DNA of 64,000 nt from Belliella kenyensis (GTDB taxonomy: Bacteria; Bacteroidota; Bacteroidia; Cytophagales; Cyclobacteriaceae), in the NCBI RefSeq assembly GCF_022549675.1, contig NZ_JAKZGR010000004.1:248001-312000 (forward strand). Direction: 5' to 3'. This document shows, in pieces, positions 27,515 to 37,096 of the stretch. The notes beneath the pieces were generated by a model. It was not told the origin of the DNA and ran no database searches. It was given only the letters and a program-made list of their open reading frames with translations. Within the stretch, counting starts at the first letter, position 1; each line of letters begins with the position of its first letter. A program made the position numbers and the translations under genes.

Positions 27515-28741
27515 ATGAAAGAATTACTCAAGAGGTTTGAGAACAAGCAACCTGAGATTGTATTTGAATGGAATGACAGTGAAACAGAGGCTGAAGGCTG
27601 GGTAGTAATCAACTCCCTGAGAGGTGGTGCAGCGGGAGGAGGTACTAGGATGCGAAAAGGGCTTGATAAAAGAGAAGTAGAATCGCTTGCCAAAACAATG
27701 GAAGTAAAATTCACTGTATCAGGTCCCGAAATAGGAGGCGCCAAGTCAGGCATCAACTTTGACCCAAACGACCCTAGAAAACCAGAAGTACTCAAGCGCT
27801 GGTACGCAGCTGTGATGCCACTATTGAAGAATTACTATGGCACTGGTGGAGACTTAAATGTAGATGAAATTCACGAAGTCATCCCCATCACCGAATCTTA
27901 CGGCTTGTGGCATCCACAAGAAGGTGTGGTCAATGGGCACTTTCATGCCTCAGAGCCACAGAAAATCAGAAAAATCGGTCAGCTACGCCAAGGAGTATCT
28001 AAGGTATTGGAAGATCCTCACTATACTCCAAACGGACCCAAAAAATACACGGTGGCAGATATGATCACTGGCTTCGGGGTGGCTGAAGCTGTAAGACACT
28101 ACTACAAAATCTGGGGAGGTCAGCTCAAAGGTAAAAGGGCTGTAATCCAAGGATGGGGAAATGTAGGTGCTGCTGCGGCTTGTTTTCTAGCAGTGGAAGG
28201 AGTGAAAATCGTCGGAATCATTGATAGAGATGGGGGGTTGATCAATCAAGAAGGCTTTTCACTTGATCAGATTCGAGAGCTTTTTATTAGCAGACAGGGA
28301 AATAAACTAGTATCTCCTGACATGATTCCATTTGAAGAAATAAATTCAAAAATTTGGGATTTGGAATCAGAGATTTTTATACCAGCGGCCGCTTCTAGGC
28401 TAATCACGAAAGATCAAGCTGAGCGAATGGTAAATGCAGGCCTGGAGGTCATTTCTTGTGGAGCCAATGTCCCTTTTGCAGATCCAGAGATTTTCTTTGG
28501 CCCTACTGGCTTGTGGACGGATGAACAGGTCTCCGTGATCCCAGACTTTATTGCAAACTGTGGTATGGCTAGGGTATTTGCTTACTTAATGTCGGATACT
28601 GCCGAACTCACTGATGACGCTATTTTCAAAGATGTCAGCAAAACCATCTCTAAGGCAATGAAAAAAACGCATGCTGTCAATCCATCAAAAACAAAGATAG
28701 CTCAAGCATCATTTGAAATTGCGCTTGGGCAACTTGTATAA
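27515..28741 (+). CDS. Glu/Leu/Phe/Val-type amino-acid dehydrogenase
   Basis: NAD(P)-dependent oxidative deaminase linking amino acids and 2-oxo acids with ammonium. The 408-residue protein has the N-terminal substrate domain (RGGAAGGGTRMRKGL; catalytic-lysine segment GPEIGGAKSGINFDP, where most relatives read GGAKGGI) and a Rossmann domain with VIQGWGNVGAAAACFLA and later FIPAAASRLIT. The substrate, glutamate or a branched-chain/aromatic amino acid, cannot be assigned safely. The TGGDLNVDE segment fits the large Glu/Leu/Phe/Val family. It is monocistronic as far as visible. Confidence 0.9.
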   Translation: MKELLKRFENKQPEIVFEWNDSETEAEGWVVINSLRGGAAGGGTRMRKGLDKREVESLAKTMEVKFTVSGPEIGGAKSGINFDPNDPRKPEVLKRWYAAVMPLLKNYYGTGGDLNVDEIHEVIPITESYGLWHPQEGVVNGHFHASEPQKIRKIGQLRQGVSKVLEDPHYTPNGPKKYTVADMITGFGVAEAVRHYYKIWGGQLKGKRAVIQGWGNVGAAAACFLAVEGVKIVGIIDRDGGLINQEGFSLDQIRELFISRQGNKLVSPDMIPFEEINSKIWDLESEIFIPAAASRLITKDQAERMVNAGLEVISCGANVPFADPEIFFGPTGLWTDEQVSVIPDFIANCGMARVFAYLMSDTAELTDDAIFKDVSKTISKAMKKTHAVNPSKTKIAQASFEIALGQLV

Positions 28742-28933
28742 TAATTTCACCAATCATCAGCCAGTAGACAAAGATCAAAATTATTTGCTACTGGCTGAAT
28801 TGATTTCACTAGTGGTTTTCATTCAAAATAAGTAGTTTAGCAGAACCGTATCTCATAAAAAACATAACCAAAAGAGATTTAAAAAAGCTGAAAACTAGGC
28901 TAATCTTTCGATTTACCCTTTAATATTATTTGA

Positions 28934-30436
28934 ATGAAGAATTTTATTTCGGCAATTTTCCTATTTACAGGAATTATATTTGCCATACCTTTTTCAGAGG
29001 CTCAGACCCATTCCAGTTCTCAAACTGAGCAAAAAGATAGCGTAGATGCTGATGATCCAATCACAAGTGTGGCCGCTCACATACACGATGATGTGCATGA
29101 TGATCATCATGACGCTCCGATCTGGTTAGTTATTCCATTTGTGATGTTACTATTGATGATAGCCACTGGTCCATTATTTTATGAGCATTTTTGGCATCAC
29201 AATTATCCAAAAGTTGCCGTAGGTTTGGCCTTGATAGTAGTCTGTTATTATCTTTTTGTCTTAGGCAACTCTCACGGACCTGTGCATGCACTTGCCGAAT
29301 ATGTGCAGTTTATAGCGCTATTGGCCTCTCTTTATATAGCGTCTGGAGGAATTCTCATTGAAATAGATAAGGAATCAACCCCCTTAGCCAATGTGAGCTT
29401 GTTGCTCATTGGTGCAGTGATCTCCAATTTGATTGGAACTACAGGAGCATCCATGCTATTGATCCGACCATTTATCCGACTCAATAGAGGAAATATTCAG
29501 GCTTATCACATTATATTCTTCATCTTTATGGTGAGTAATATTGGAGGTTCATTGACTCCGATTGGCGATCCTCCATTATTTCTTGGATTTTTGAAAGGCA
29601 TTCCATTTTTCTGGACATTGGAGCACAATTGGCCTGCATGGATCTTGGCTTTAGCAATACTGGCCATTATTTTCTACATTATAGATAGAAAGTATGGAAA
29701 ATCTCAAGATGAGGAAATTGAAGAAGTCGTATATACTAACAAGTTTGGATTGATTGGAGCAAAGAATTTTGGTTGGCTGGCGATAGTCATAGGGTCAGTG
29801 TTTCTGGATCCTAATGTAATCGATTGGGTTCCAGCTATTCGTTACGATGGACAAAAATTCTCCTTCTTGAGGGAAATTATCATGCTTTCTGTGGCCTATT
29901 TCTCTTATCGATTTGCAGATCAAAAAGCGATAAAAGGCAATGAGTTTAACTTTGAACCAATCAGAGAAGTGGCTTTTATCTTCATTGGGATCTTTGGCAC
30001 CATGATGCCTGCATTAGAATTGGTAGGGAATTTCGCCAAATCCCCCGAAGGCGCAGCCCTCATTACGCACAACACATTATATTGGGGAACAGGTCTCCTC
30101 TCTGGCTTTCTGGACAATGCGCCTACCTATTTGAACTTTCTGGCAGCCGCTATGGCTTCCCAAGGAGCAGAGATTAGCAATGTAGCGATGGTAAAAACAT
30201 TCGCAATGGATGGTTATCATGATTCAGCATTTGAATTGATGGCCATTTCTATAGCTGCTGTATTCTTTGGAGCCATGACTTATATCGGAAATGGACCTAA
30301 CTTCATGGTAAAATCTATTGCAGAGCAAAGCGGTATCAAAATGCCTTCCTTCTTTGGCTATATCATCAGGTTTTCAATACCGATACTGCTACCGATCTTA
30401 TTCATCACTTGGTTAGTGTTTTTTGCATTTGTATAA
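28934..30436 (+). CDS. nhaD: NhaD-type sodium:proton antiporter
   Basis: Inner-membrane Na+/H+ exchanger of the ArsB/NhaD superfamily. The 500-residue protein has an apparent signal-like N-terminus ending at EAQ (residue 24), then a soluble linker rich in His and Asp (HIHDDVHDDHHDAP, residues 49-62), and about twelve membrane segments. Diagnostic loops are SNIGGSLTPIGDPPLFLGF, FLDNAPTYLNF and GNGPNFMVKSIAE. The His/Asp stretch should face the periplasm and could sense metal or pH; that is inference. A sodium antiporter fits a marine lifestyle. It converges on the CRY-DASH gene. Confidence 0.9.
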   Translation: MKNFISAIFLFTGIIFAIPFSEAQTHSSSQTEQKDSVDADDPITSVAAHIHDDVHDDHHDAPIWLVIPFVMLLLMIATGPLFYEHFWHHNYPKVAVGLALIVVCYYLFVLGNSHGPVHALAEYVQFIALLASLYIASGGILIEIDKESTPLANVSLLLIGAVISNLIGTTGASMLLIRPFIRLNRGNIQAYHIIFFIFMVSNIGGSLTPIGDPPLFLGFLKGIPFFWTLEHNWPAWILALAILAIIFYIIDRKYGKSQDEEIEEVVYTNKFGLIGAKNFGWLAIVIGSVFLDPNVIDWVPAIRYDGQKFSFLREIIMLSVAYFSYRFADQKAIKGNEFNFEPIREVAFIFIGIFGTMMPALELVGNFAKSPEGAALITHNTLYWGTGLLSGFLDNAPTYLNFLAAAMASQGAEISNVAMVKTFAMDGYHDSAFELMAISIAAVFFGAMTYIGNGPNFMVKSIAEQSGIKMPSFFGYIIRFSIPILLPILFITWLVFFAFV

Positions 30437-30490
30437 ATCTTTCCTTGAAAAAGATGCCTAATTTTCTTGAGTGATTTTACTCTAGGAATT

Positions 30491-31900
30491 TTACCAAGAT
30501 AAATCCTTGATTGGGTATGGGTAACTTACTCCTATACCCAATTTTTTTTGCTCGGATGTTGGCAACAGAAAAGGGTGATGTGCTGCAAAACCTTGGACAT
30601 TACCTAATTCCTTGATCCAATGTCTAACGTAGGCACCGTCTCCATCATACCTTTGGGCTTGACTTGGTATGTTGAAGTAGCGATTCTCCCTAGGGTCATT
30701 TCCAACTCCTGCCACATAAAGCCAATTGCACCAGTTAGAACAAACGTCATAATCAATCAATAAACTCTCGAAATACAAAGCACCCCATCTCCAATCAATG
30801 CCTAAGTCATTAACTAAAAATGACGCCACCAACTGTCTGCCTCTATTAGACATAAACCCAGTAGCATTCAACTCTCTCATGTTGGCATCTATAAAAGGAA
30901 TCCCAGTTTTACCGCTTGCCCATTTTTGAAACACAATCTCATCCTGGCTCCAGCTATCAGACTTTGCTTTTATCCCCTCAAGCTTAAATATTTTTGATCC
31001 GTGCTTCTTGGCAATGAACTTAAAATAATCTCTCCATATCAGCTCAAAGATCAACCAGTATGTAGATTGATTTTTCACCCTTTTCTGCTCATAAGCCTTA
31101 ACTTCCTCATAAATATATCTAGGAGAAATACATCCAAGTGCCAACCATGGGGAAAACTTACTGCTATAATCTTCTCCCAAGAGCCCATTCCTCGTTTCCT
31201 TATAACTTTTCAAGCAATCTCTTTCCCATATGTAATCCATTAGTCTTTTCTTTCCAGCAACTTCTCCACCGCGGAAATCAATTACACTTCTATCATCACC
31301 TATTGCCTCTTTAGAAAACCAATCTGGTATTTGGAAAAAGTCATTTCTAATCTCTGAAGGAACACAAATAGTATCGGGTTCAGGGAAAATTGGCCTTACC
31401 TCTACAAACTTCTCACACTCCTTTCGGAATTTTGTAAACACTTCTGGTGTATGTGCCACAGGAAAAGGTAAATCTTCTAAATGAAAGAGTGTGCTTTGCC
31501 AAAAACTACTTGTCTTTACTCCTACTTTCCAAAGATTTTTCTCAAGTGCGTACTCCACTTGCTTTTCTTCATAAGTGATCTCTTCGGAGAAATATACTTC
31601 TGACACATTAAAAGTATCAACAATCTCTGGAATAACCACTTCAGGCAAGCCATGGGTTACATACAAGTTACCCCCTTTGGATTGGATCTGCTGCCGCAGG
31701 TCCATTATAGATTCATACAAAAACTTCGAACGAAAGGATGCTGTTCTTTTTATGCCTAATTCTGAATCGACAAATTGCCTCGGATCAAAACAATATACTG
31801 GAATAATTTCATCTGACCTTTCTAAGGCCGAACTTAAAGCTTTATGGTCATGAATTCTCAGATCATTTCTAAACCAAACTATGACTCTTTTTTCTCGCAT
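30491..31900 (-). CDS. Cryptochrome DASH family protein
   Basis: FAD-binding photolyase/cryptochrome, 469 residues. The DNA_photolyase domain begins VIVWFRNDLRIHDH and the FAD domain has KFSPWLALGCISPRYIYEEV, IWRDYFKF, NRGRQLVASFLVNDL, DWRWGALYFESLLIDYDVCSNWCNW and GVGNDPRENRYFN, all classical CRY-DASH blocks. The family repairs cyclobutane dimers mainly in single-stranded DNA and may signal blue light. The protein ends in a short tail (PYPIKDLSW) without extra domains. It is divergent from a secreted protein gene. No second photolyase or carotenoid genes are in the window. Confidence 0.94.
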   Translation of the reverse strand: MREKRVIVWFRNDLRIHDHKALSSALERSDEIIPVYCFDPRQFVDSELGIKRTASFRSKFLYESIMDLRQQIQSKGGNLYVTHGLPEVVIPEIVDTFNVSEVYFSEEITYEEKQVEYALEKNLWKVGVKTSSFWQSTLFHLEDLPFPVAHTPEVFTKFRKECEKFVEVRPIFPEPDTICVPSEIRNDFFQIPDWFSKEAIGDDRSVIDFRGGEVAGKKRLMDYIWERDCLKSYKETRNGLLGEDYSSKFSPWLALGCISPRYIYEEVKAYEQKRVKNQSTYWLIFELIWRDYFKFIAKKHGSKIFKLEGIKAKSDSWSQDEIVFQKWASGKTGIPFIDANMRELNATGFMSNRGRQLVASFLVNDLGIDWRWGALYFESLLIDYDVCSNWCNWLYVAGVGNDPRENRYFNIPSQAQRYDGDGAYVRHWIKELGNVQGFAAHHPFLLPTSEQKKLGIGVSYPYPIKDLSW

Positions 31901-32031
31901 CGAAATAAAAACAGCTTGTTTAATTAAAGTGTTTGGGCAAATTAAAAATTCTTCTTTACTTGGTTATATAAATAGTTGGCTGACAATAATCGTTTCTATT
32001 TTGGTCAAATTAATTGTACAAAACTTAAATC

Positions 32032-32610
32032 ATGAAAAAATCAATACTAATCCTCAGCATTTTCTTAACTTCAATTCCAACTTTTGCCCAAACTGACCAA
32101 ACGGGTACTGAACATGGCTCATTGATGTTTTGGAATAATCTAAGCCTACTTTGTGGAAAATCATTTGAAGGTGAGATGGTAAATGCTTCAGAAAAGGATC
32201 AATTCTACGGAAAAAAATTAGTGATGCATGTAAGAACATGTGAGGATGGGAAAATAACGATTCCATTTCATGTAGGTGATGACCACTCCAGGACCTGGGT
32301 GTTGACATTGGAAGAAGGTAATATGATCAAGCTCAAGCATGATCATAGACATGAAGATGGGAGTGAGGATAGAATTACACAGTATGGTGGAATGAGTTCA
32401 AATACAGGAATGGCAAAAGTTCAGTTTTTCCCTGCAGATCAAGAGACTACTGATTTGATACCTTATGCAGCGACCAATGTATGGTGGATCACACTAGATG
32501 AAAAGTCCTTCAGCTACAATTTGAGAAGAATCAATAATGATACAGCCATCAATGTCAAATTTGACTTAAGCAAAGAAGTCGAGACACCTCCCACTCCTTG
32601 GGGATGGTAA
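32032..32610 (+). CDS. Secreted conserved protein of unknown function
   Basis: A 192-residue protein with a signal peptide ending at TFAQ (residue 20). The mature part starts with a conserved-looking segment (SLMFWNNLSLLCGKSFEGE) and continues with GKKLVMHVRTC, FHVGDDHSRTWVLT, the His-rich LKHDHRHEDGSED and YAATNVWWITLDEKSFSYNLRRI, suggesting a lipocalin-like beta barrel. I recall similar small secreted proteins in several bacterial phyla but know no function. Cysteines at about residues 41 and 70 could form a disulfide. The next gene, a lipoprotein glycosidase, starts 58 bases on and may be cotranscribed. Confidence 0.78.
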   Translation: MKKSILILSIFLTSIPTFAQTDQTGTEHGSLMFWNNLSLLCGKSFEGEMVNASEKDQFYGKKLVMHVRTCEDGKITIPFHVGDDHSRTWVLTLEEGNMIKLKHDHRHEDGSEDRITQYGGMSSNTGMAKVQFFPADQETTDLIPYAATNVWWITLDEKSFSYNLRRINNDTAINVKFDLSKEVETPPTPWGW

Positions 32611-32668
32611 TTAAGGAAAAGACTTCACCCATTTTTAATTTCTACTTTTAACACTTGAACTACATTTT

Positions 32669-35089
32669 ATGAAACGGAATAAAAACCTATCACTTTTGAT
32701 ACTAGTTAGCATACTCTTGGTAGCTGGCTGTCAGGATCATGAAGCAACTGAAAGTCTTCAAAGCCTAGTCAAAAATAAACCGAGTCTAAAAGGAAAAACT
32801 GAATACTTAGCGTCTCCATATGTGACTGCTGGTGATCGGCTGTATATGGTGGGTCATCAGGATGGAAGCTTCCCAGACTTAGGTTGGCATGTACATGGAG
32901 AAATGGGTGGTATTTGGAATCATCCTATAAAATTAATGGATGGATTTACCGCAAGTTTGATAACTGATGGCACTTCTTTATGTTTAGAAACTGCAAAAAG
33001 CTTCACTAATTATCCATTTGCGAATAAACATGAGTACACCATCCCCCAGCTTAATTTAGAGATAGAGAGGTTTCAGTTTGTACCAGAAGGAAAAGAGGGA
33101 ATAGTAGTAGAATATTTGCTGAAAAATGAAGGCAACTCCAAGCTTGACTTGACCTTCAATTTTACTGGACATGTAGACTTGAGACCTGTCTGGCTTGGCG
33201 AGGAGTCAGGAATGGTAGATCATATAGATGACTTGACCTTCGATGAAGGTAAAAATTTTTGGCTAGGTAAAGACAATGGAAATGATTGGTATGTAATCTT
33301 TGGTTCTGATGAAGCTGGTAAACCACAAGCTGATTCTGACAAAAATTGTGAATATCAACCCATAGGAAAAGGAAAAGCAGCTAGCCTAAGCTATCAGATG
33401 AATATTCCCTCTGGACACCATAAAATCATTAGGTTTTATATTTCTGGATCTTATCAAAGCCAAAAGGCAGCAGAAGCTACATTTGATGAACTCAAATCAA
33501 GTCATGCGTCGTTACTGGAAGAAAAAATTGCACATTATGAGCACATTGCCAGCTTGAGCAAAATATCAATCCCAGATAAGGAAATAGAAGAAGCCTTTGA
33601 ATGGGTAAAATATAATACCGAGTGGCTCGTAAGAGACGTACCTGAGCAAGGTAAAGGGCTAGGTGCAGGCATGCCTGATTATCCCTGGTGGTTTGGTGTA
33701 GACAATGAATATACCCTGAAAGGTGCCATCGCTACAGGCAGGAAAGACCTAGTATACAGCACTATCGATTTGATCCATAGCTTATCTGAGAAAAATGAAA
33801 ATGGTAGGGTGATTCATGAAGTCAGTACAAACGGTGTGATTTTCAACCCTGGCAACATTAACGAGACTCCACAATTTGGCTCATTGATCTGGTGGGTATA
33901 CCAATGGACTGGAGACAGAGACTTTTTAGAAAAATACTACCCTTTTGTAAAAAAAGGACTCAAATGGCTAATGGAAACAAATGATAAAGATGGGAATCTT
34001 TTTCCTGATGGATATGGTATGATGGAAATCCATGGCTTGGAATCTGAGATGATAGATGTCGCTGTCTATACCCAAAAGGCATTTGATGATGCAGCTCAAA
34101 TGGCGCGTGTAATGGGCGAATCAGAGCAATCAAAAAGCTATCAAGAAACAGCCGATAAACTCAAGCAAAAGATAAACGAAGAGTTTTGGGTAGAGGAGTT
34201 TAATTCATACGCTGATTTTATCGGAACTACAGCAGAAGCACTTCATCTTATAGATGCCGCTATCATAAGAGCTGATACCTTGAATAAGCCGTGGGCGGTG
34301 GAAGAATTACAGCTAACAAAGAGAAAGTTATCCACCTATCCTAAAGATAAAAAGCAAGGCTTTGTACTTTTTCATAATTGGGTAGTAAATACACCAATGG
34401 AAATGAAAATTGCTGATCGAGAAAAAGCCATCAAAGCGCTAGATAAAGGAAAAAAATTCGTGAATCCTTTCGGTGTATTTGTCACAGGAATAGACAGGGA
34501 TGAGCGCTCAGAATCCGCTGATGGGAAGTTTGAAGGAAGCAAGGTGTTTTCTTATACGGGCGCAGTGATGACCCTACCTACAGGAGTGCAGGCGATAGCT
34601 GAAAACAACTACGGAAGACCTGACGAAGCATTGGATTACTTGAAAAGAATGACACGCTCTTTTGGATTTGCCTTGCCTGGATCGATCTATGAAGTCTCTC
34701 CAGATTATGGAATGATGGCGCAAGCTTGGAATTTATACAGCTACGCGGTACCTATAGTCAGTCAGTTTTTTGGCATATCGCCTGATGCTGCCAATAAGAT
34801 CATTTATATCAAGCCTCAAATGCCAAAAACTTGGACTCATTCATCGATAGAAAATGTAGTCATTGGTGAGAACAGTATTTCTATAACATATAAAAAAGAA
34901 GATGGAAAAATTCTAATTGAAATTAGCCAACAAAAAGCTGATTGGGAAATTCATTTTGATCCGAGCTTTTTTAATGCATCCTCACTTAAGTTAAACAAGA
35001 GCCATTATGAGCCTGTAGAAAAGGGGAGCTATTCAAGTAAAGGAAAAACGATAAACATAGAAATGAATACTAAAGATTCAGTAGAATAG
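32669..35089 (+). CDS. Lipoprotein glycosidase of the glycogen-debranching/six-hairpin type
   Basis: An 806-residue predicted lipoprotein: signal with lipobox LVAGC (Cys at residue 20), an N-terminal beta-sandwich (about 40-280) and an (alpha/alpha)6 barrel (about 290-730) like amylo-alpha-1,6-glucosidase and related GH families. Landmarks are PWWFGVDNEYTLKGAI with a likely acid Asp, NGVIFNPGNINETPQFGSLIWW, DKDGNLFPDGYGMMEIHG and a closing small sandwich domain. Exported to the outer face or periplasm, it probably acts on an alpha-glucan or related oligosaccharide; the sugar is not determined. It lies far from the SusCD block at 40-47 kb. Confidence 0.75.
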   Translation: MKRNKNLSLLILVSILLVAGCQDHEATESLQSLVKNKPSLKGKTEYLASPYVTAGDRLYMVGHQDGSFPDLGWHVHGEMGGIWNHPIKLMDGFTASLITDGTSLCLETAKSFTNYPFANKHEYTIPQLNLEIERFQFVPEGKEGIVVEYLLKNEGNSKLDLTFNFTGHVDLRPVWLGEESGMVDHIDDLTFDEGKNFWLGKDNGNDWYVIFGSDEAGKPQADSDKNCEYQPIGKGKAASLSYQMNIPSGHHKIIRFYISGSYQSQKAAEATFDELKSSHASLLEEKIAHYEHIASLSKISIPDKEIEEAFEWVKYNTEWLVRDVPEQGKGLGAGMPDYPWWFGVDNEYTLKGAIATGRKDLVYSTIDLIHSLSEKNENGRVIHEVSTNGVIFNPGNINETPQFGSLIWWVYQWTGDRDFLEKYYPFVKKGLKWLMETNDKDGNLFPDGYGMMEIHGLESEMIDVAVYTQKAFDDAAQMARVMGESEQSKSYQETADKLKQKINEEFWVEEFNSYADFIGTTAEALHLIDAAIIRADTLNKPWAVEELQLTKRKLSTYPKDKKQGFVLFHNWVVNTPMEMKIADREKAIKALDKGKKFVNPFGVFVTGIDRDERSESADGKFEGSKVFSYTGAVMTLPTGVQAIAENNYGRPDEALDYLKRMTRSFGFALPGSIYEVSPDYGMMAQAWNLYSYAVPIVSQFFGISPDAANKIIYIKPQMPKTWTHSSIENVVIGENSISITYKKEDGKILIEISQQKADWEIHFDPSFFNASSLKLNKSHYEPVEKGSYSSKGKTINIEMNTKDSVE

Positions 35090-35312
35090 ATAATACACCA
35101 ACATGAGCTATTGTGCAAATCCACTTTCATAATAATGGAATCTAATCAGTAGAATTAACCTGTGATTTGGAACCAAAATAAAAAATCTGATAGCATCTGT
35201 TTGAAGATTAAAGCTCGTTTATTTGATTAGTAGCAAAGTAGTGGATGTTCATCTTAGTCATTCCAATTTGAAAATCGAAAGGACAAACTAGTAAAAAAAA
35301 CACAAGACTATT

Positions 35313-35735
35313 TCAAACACCAAATGCTGTCAAAACCAGACTTCTAGCTCCACCAAAATCTCTAAATTCACAAAGGTAAATTCCCTGCCAAGTTCCAAGG
35401 TTAAGTTTTCCACCAGTAATAGGTATTTGGAGACTATTCCCCAAAAAACTGCTTTTCAAGTGCGCAGGCATATCATCTGACCCTTCATAAGTGTGGATAA
35501 ATCGTGGATAACTCTCTGGCACGAGCTCATTCACAAAGGTTTCGAAGTCCTTTCTTACCGTAGGATCTGCGTTTTCATTGATCGTCAATCCTGCTGAGGT
35601 ATGTTTAATAAAAATCTGTAAAACCCCTTGATGAACCAGTTTGATTTCGGGAAATTGACTTTGGATCACATCAGTGATCAAATGATAGCCTCTAGGGTAA
35701 CTTCTTAACTTTATTTCTTTTTGGAAGAGTTTCAT
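35313..35735 (-). CDS. YjbQ-family (UPF0047) protein
   Basis: A 140-residue cytosolic protein of the YjbQ family, sometimes annotated as a secondary thiamine-phosphate synthase because E. coli YjbQ has such an activity. Family motifs are visible: LQIFIKHTSAGLTINENADPTVRKDFE near the middle, then TYEGSDDMPAHLKSSFLG, the LGTWQGIYLCEFRD block and the end RSLVLTAFG. The His and Glu residues for the proposed metal site are intact. Single gene between two gaps of 223 and 270 bases in which I see no other gene or structured RNA. Confidence 0.9.
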   Translation of the reverse strand: MKLFQKEIKLRSYPRGYHLITDVIQSQFPEIKLVHQGVLQIFIKHTSAGLTINENADPTVRKDFETFVNELVPESYPRFIHTYEGSDDMPAHLKSSFLGNSLQIPITGGKLNLGTWQGIYLCEFRDFGGARSLVLTAFGV

Positions 35736-36005
35736 TTTTCAAATTTTAGGAATAACGACCAATAGCTCCAATGTCATTCACCACAAAATTATCCTTTTCA
35801 ATCCTACATACTAATCGAAGAATACAAATTATCCAGCTGTACTTATTGCTATTGTTCAATAACAATTGATTAAATCAATGAATTGATTTTGTTCACAATG
35901 AAGCGTTTAATCAAACCTTCTTAGCTTCCTATCAAGTAAAGATGGTGTGTATTAGAAATAGGATCAAACCCTTTAATAAATTTTCTGTCACAAGATCAAA
36001 ACTCA

Positions 36006-37016
36006 TTACACCAACTCGGCTCCTATCCCATTATCCTTTGGGAAAGTAATCGAATCTGAGGTAATCACTACACCCCTTGCAATATCTTCCTTTAGAAGCA
36101 TAGCGCCATCCATATCTACATAATCTAATAATGCCGCAATGTGCGCAATGGCAGTGATGCCCACGGAAGACTCCGTCATACAACCTACCATGGTCTTCAT
36201 ACCAAGACTTTTGGCTTCATCTATCATCCTAAGTCCAGGCGTGATTCCTCCAGCTTTTACCAATTTGACATTGATACCATGAAATAGCCCATGACATTTC
36301 TTTACATCTGACGCTACAATACAGCTTTCATCAGCGATCACTGGAAGTTTACTATATTTAAAAACCTCCTTCATCCCCTCCAAATCATCCTTGCCTAATG
36401 GCTGCTCCATAAATTCCACGTTAAGCTTTTTCAATTCTTCTGAAAATAAAATGGCTTGCTCTGCTGTCCATGCACAGTTTGCATCTATTCTAAAAATTGC
36501 ATTCGTATGCTTTCTTAGCTCTCGTATGATGTCCAGGTCATGATCTGTTCCCAACTTGATCTTATAAAGTGGCCAATCTACCTCTTTCATCTTTGCGATC
36601 ATTTTTTCTACACTGTCTATTCCTATTGTGAAGTTGGTCAAAGGAATATCCTTTGGGTTAAGATGAAGGTATTCATACAGTTTCATCTTCTTTTTCTTAG
36701 TGTAAAGATCCCAAGCAGCCATATCTAAAGCACATTGGGCAAAAGGATTATGTACAAAACTCTCCTTGCAAAGCTCCCAAAGCTCTTCTGGACTATCCCA
36801 ATTTCTAGCTTCTACAAGATGCTTGGCATTCTCTAAAGCTGAACAAATGTTGCTTTGAGTCATGCCGTAGAATGGATTAGTGGTTGTTTCTCCTAGCCCT
36901 ATCAAGCCGTCTTCTTCTAGCATGACAATAACGGTATCTTGTACATCTCTACTTTGATGAGCGATGGTGAAAGTGTGTTTCAGAACTAAATCTTTGACAA
37001 AAAAGGTGAGTTTCAT
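36006..37016 (-). CDS. Dipeptide epimerase (L-Ala-D/L-Glu epimerase-like, enolase superfamily)
   Basis: A 336-residue mandelate-racemase/muconate-lactonizing-group enzyme. The capping domain has GLGETTTNPFYGMT; the barrel has the first catalytic lysine in LYKIKLGTD, metal ligands in FRIDANCAW, EFMEQP and IADESC, and the second catalytic lysine in INVKLVKAGG. The closing DMDGAMLL is typical of L-Ala-D/L-Glu epimerases, which handle murein-derived dipeptides. Related dipeptide epimerases of other specificity cannot be excluded. It is divergent from an M14 peptidase gene with an 80-base shared gap, which suggests a joint role in peptide recovery. Confidence 0.88.
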   Translation of the reverse strand: MKLTFFVKDLVLKHTFTIAHQSRDVQDTVIVMLEEDGLIGLGETTTNPFYGMTQSNICSALENAKHLVEARNWDSPEELWELCKESFVHNPFAQCALDMAAWDLYTKKKKMKLYEYLHLNPKDIPLTNFTIGIDSVEKMIAKMKEVDWPLYKIKLGTDHDLDIIRELRKHTNAIFRIDANCAWTAEQAILFSEELKKLNVEFMEQPLGKDDLEGMKEVFKYSKLPVIADESCIVASDVKKCHGLFHGINVKLVKAGGITPGLRMIDEAKSLGMKTMVGCMTESSVGITAIAHIAALLDYVDMDGAMLLKEDIARGVVITSDSITFPKDNGIGAELV

Positions 37017-37096
37017 ATTTGATAGGGTTTACAACAAAAGTAAATGTAATTTTTTGCCTAAGTTTACATTTTATGGAAAATCTTACCCTTTTCAAT

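Noticed and set aside
30437-30490. Terminator between nhaD and CRY-DASH
   Set aside because: Only a four-base stem GAGT/ACTC is present; no convincing hairpin with a T-run.
37019-37096. Upstream ATG for the M14 peptidase
   Set aside because: It would put 26 residues ahead of a textbook lipoprotein signal.
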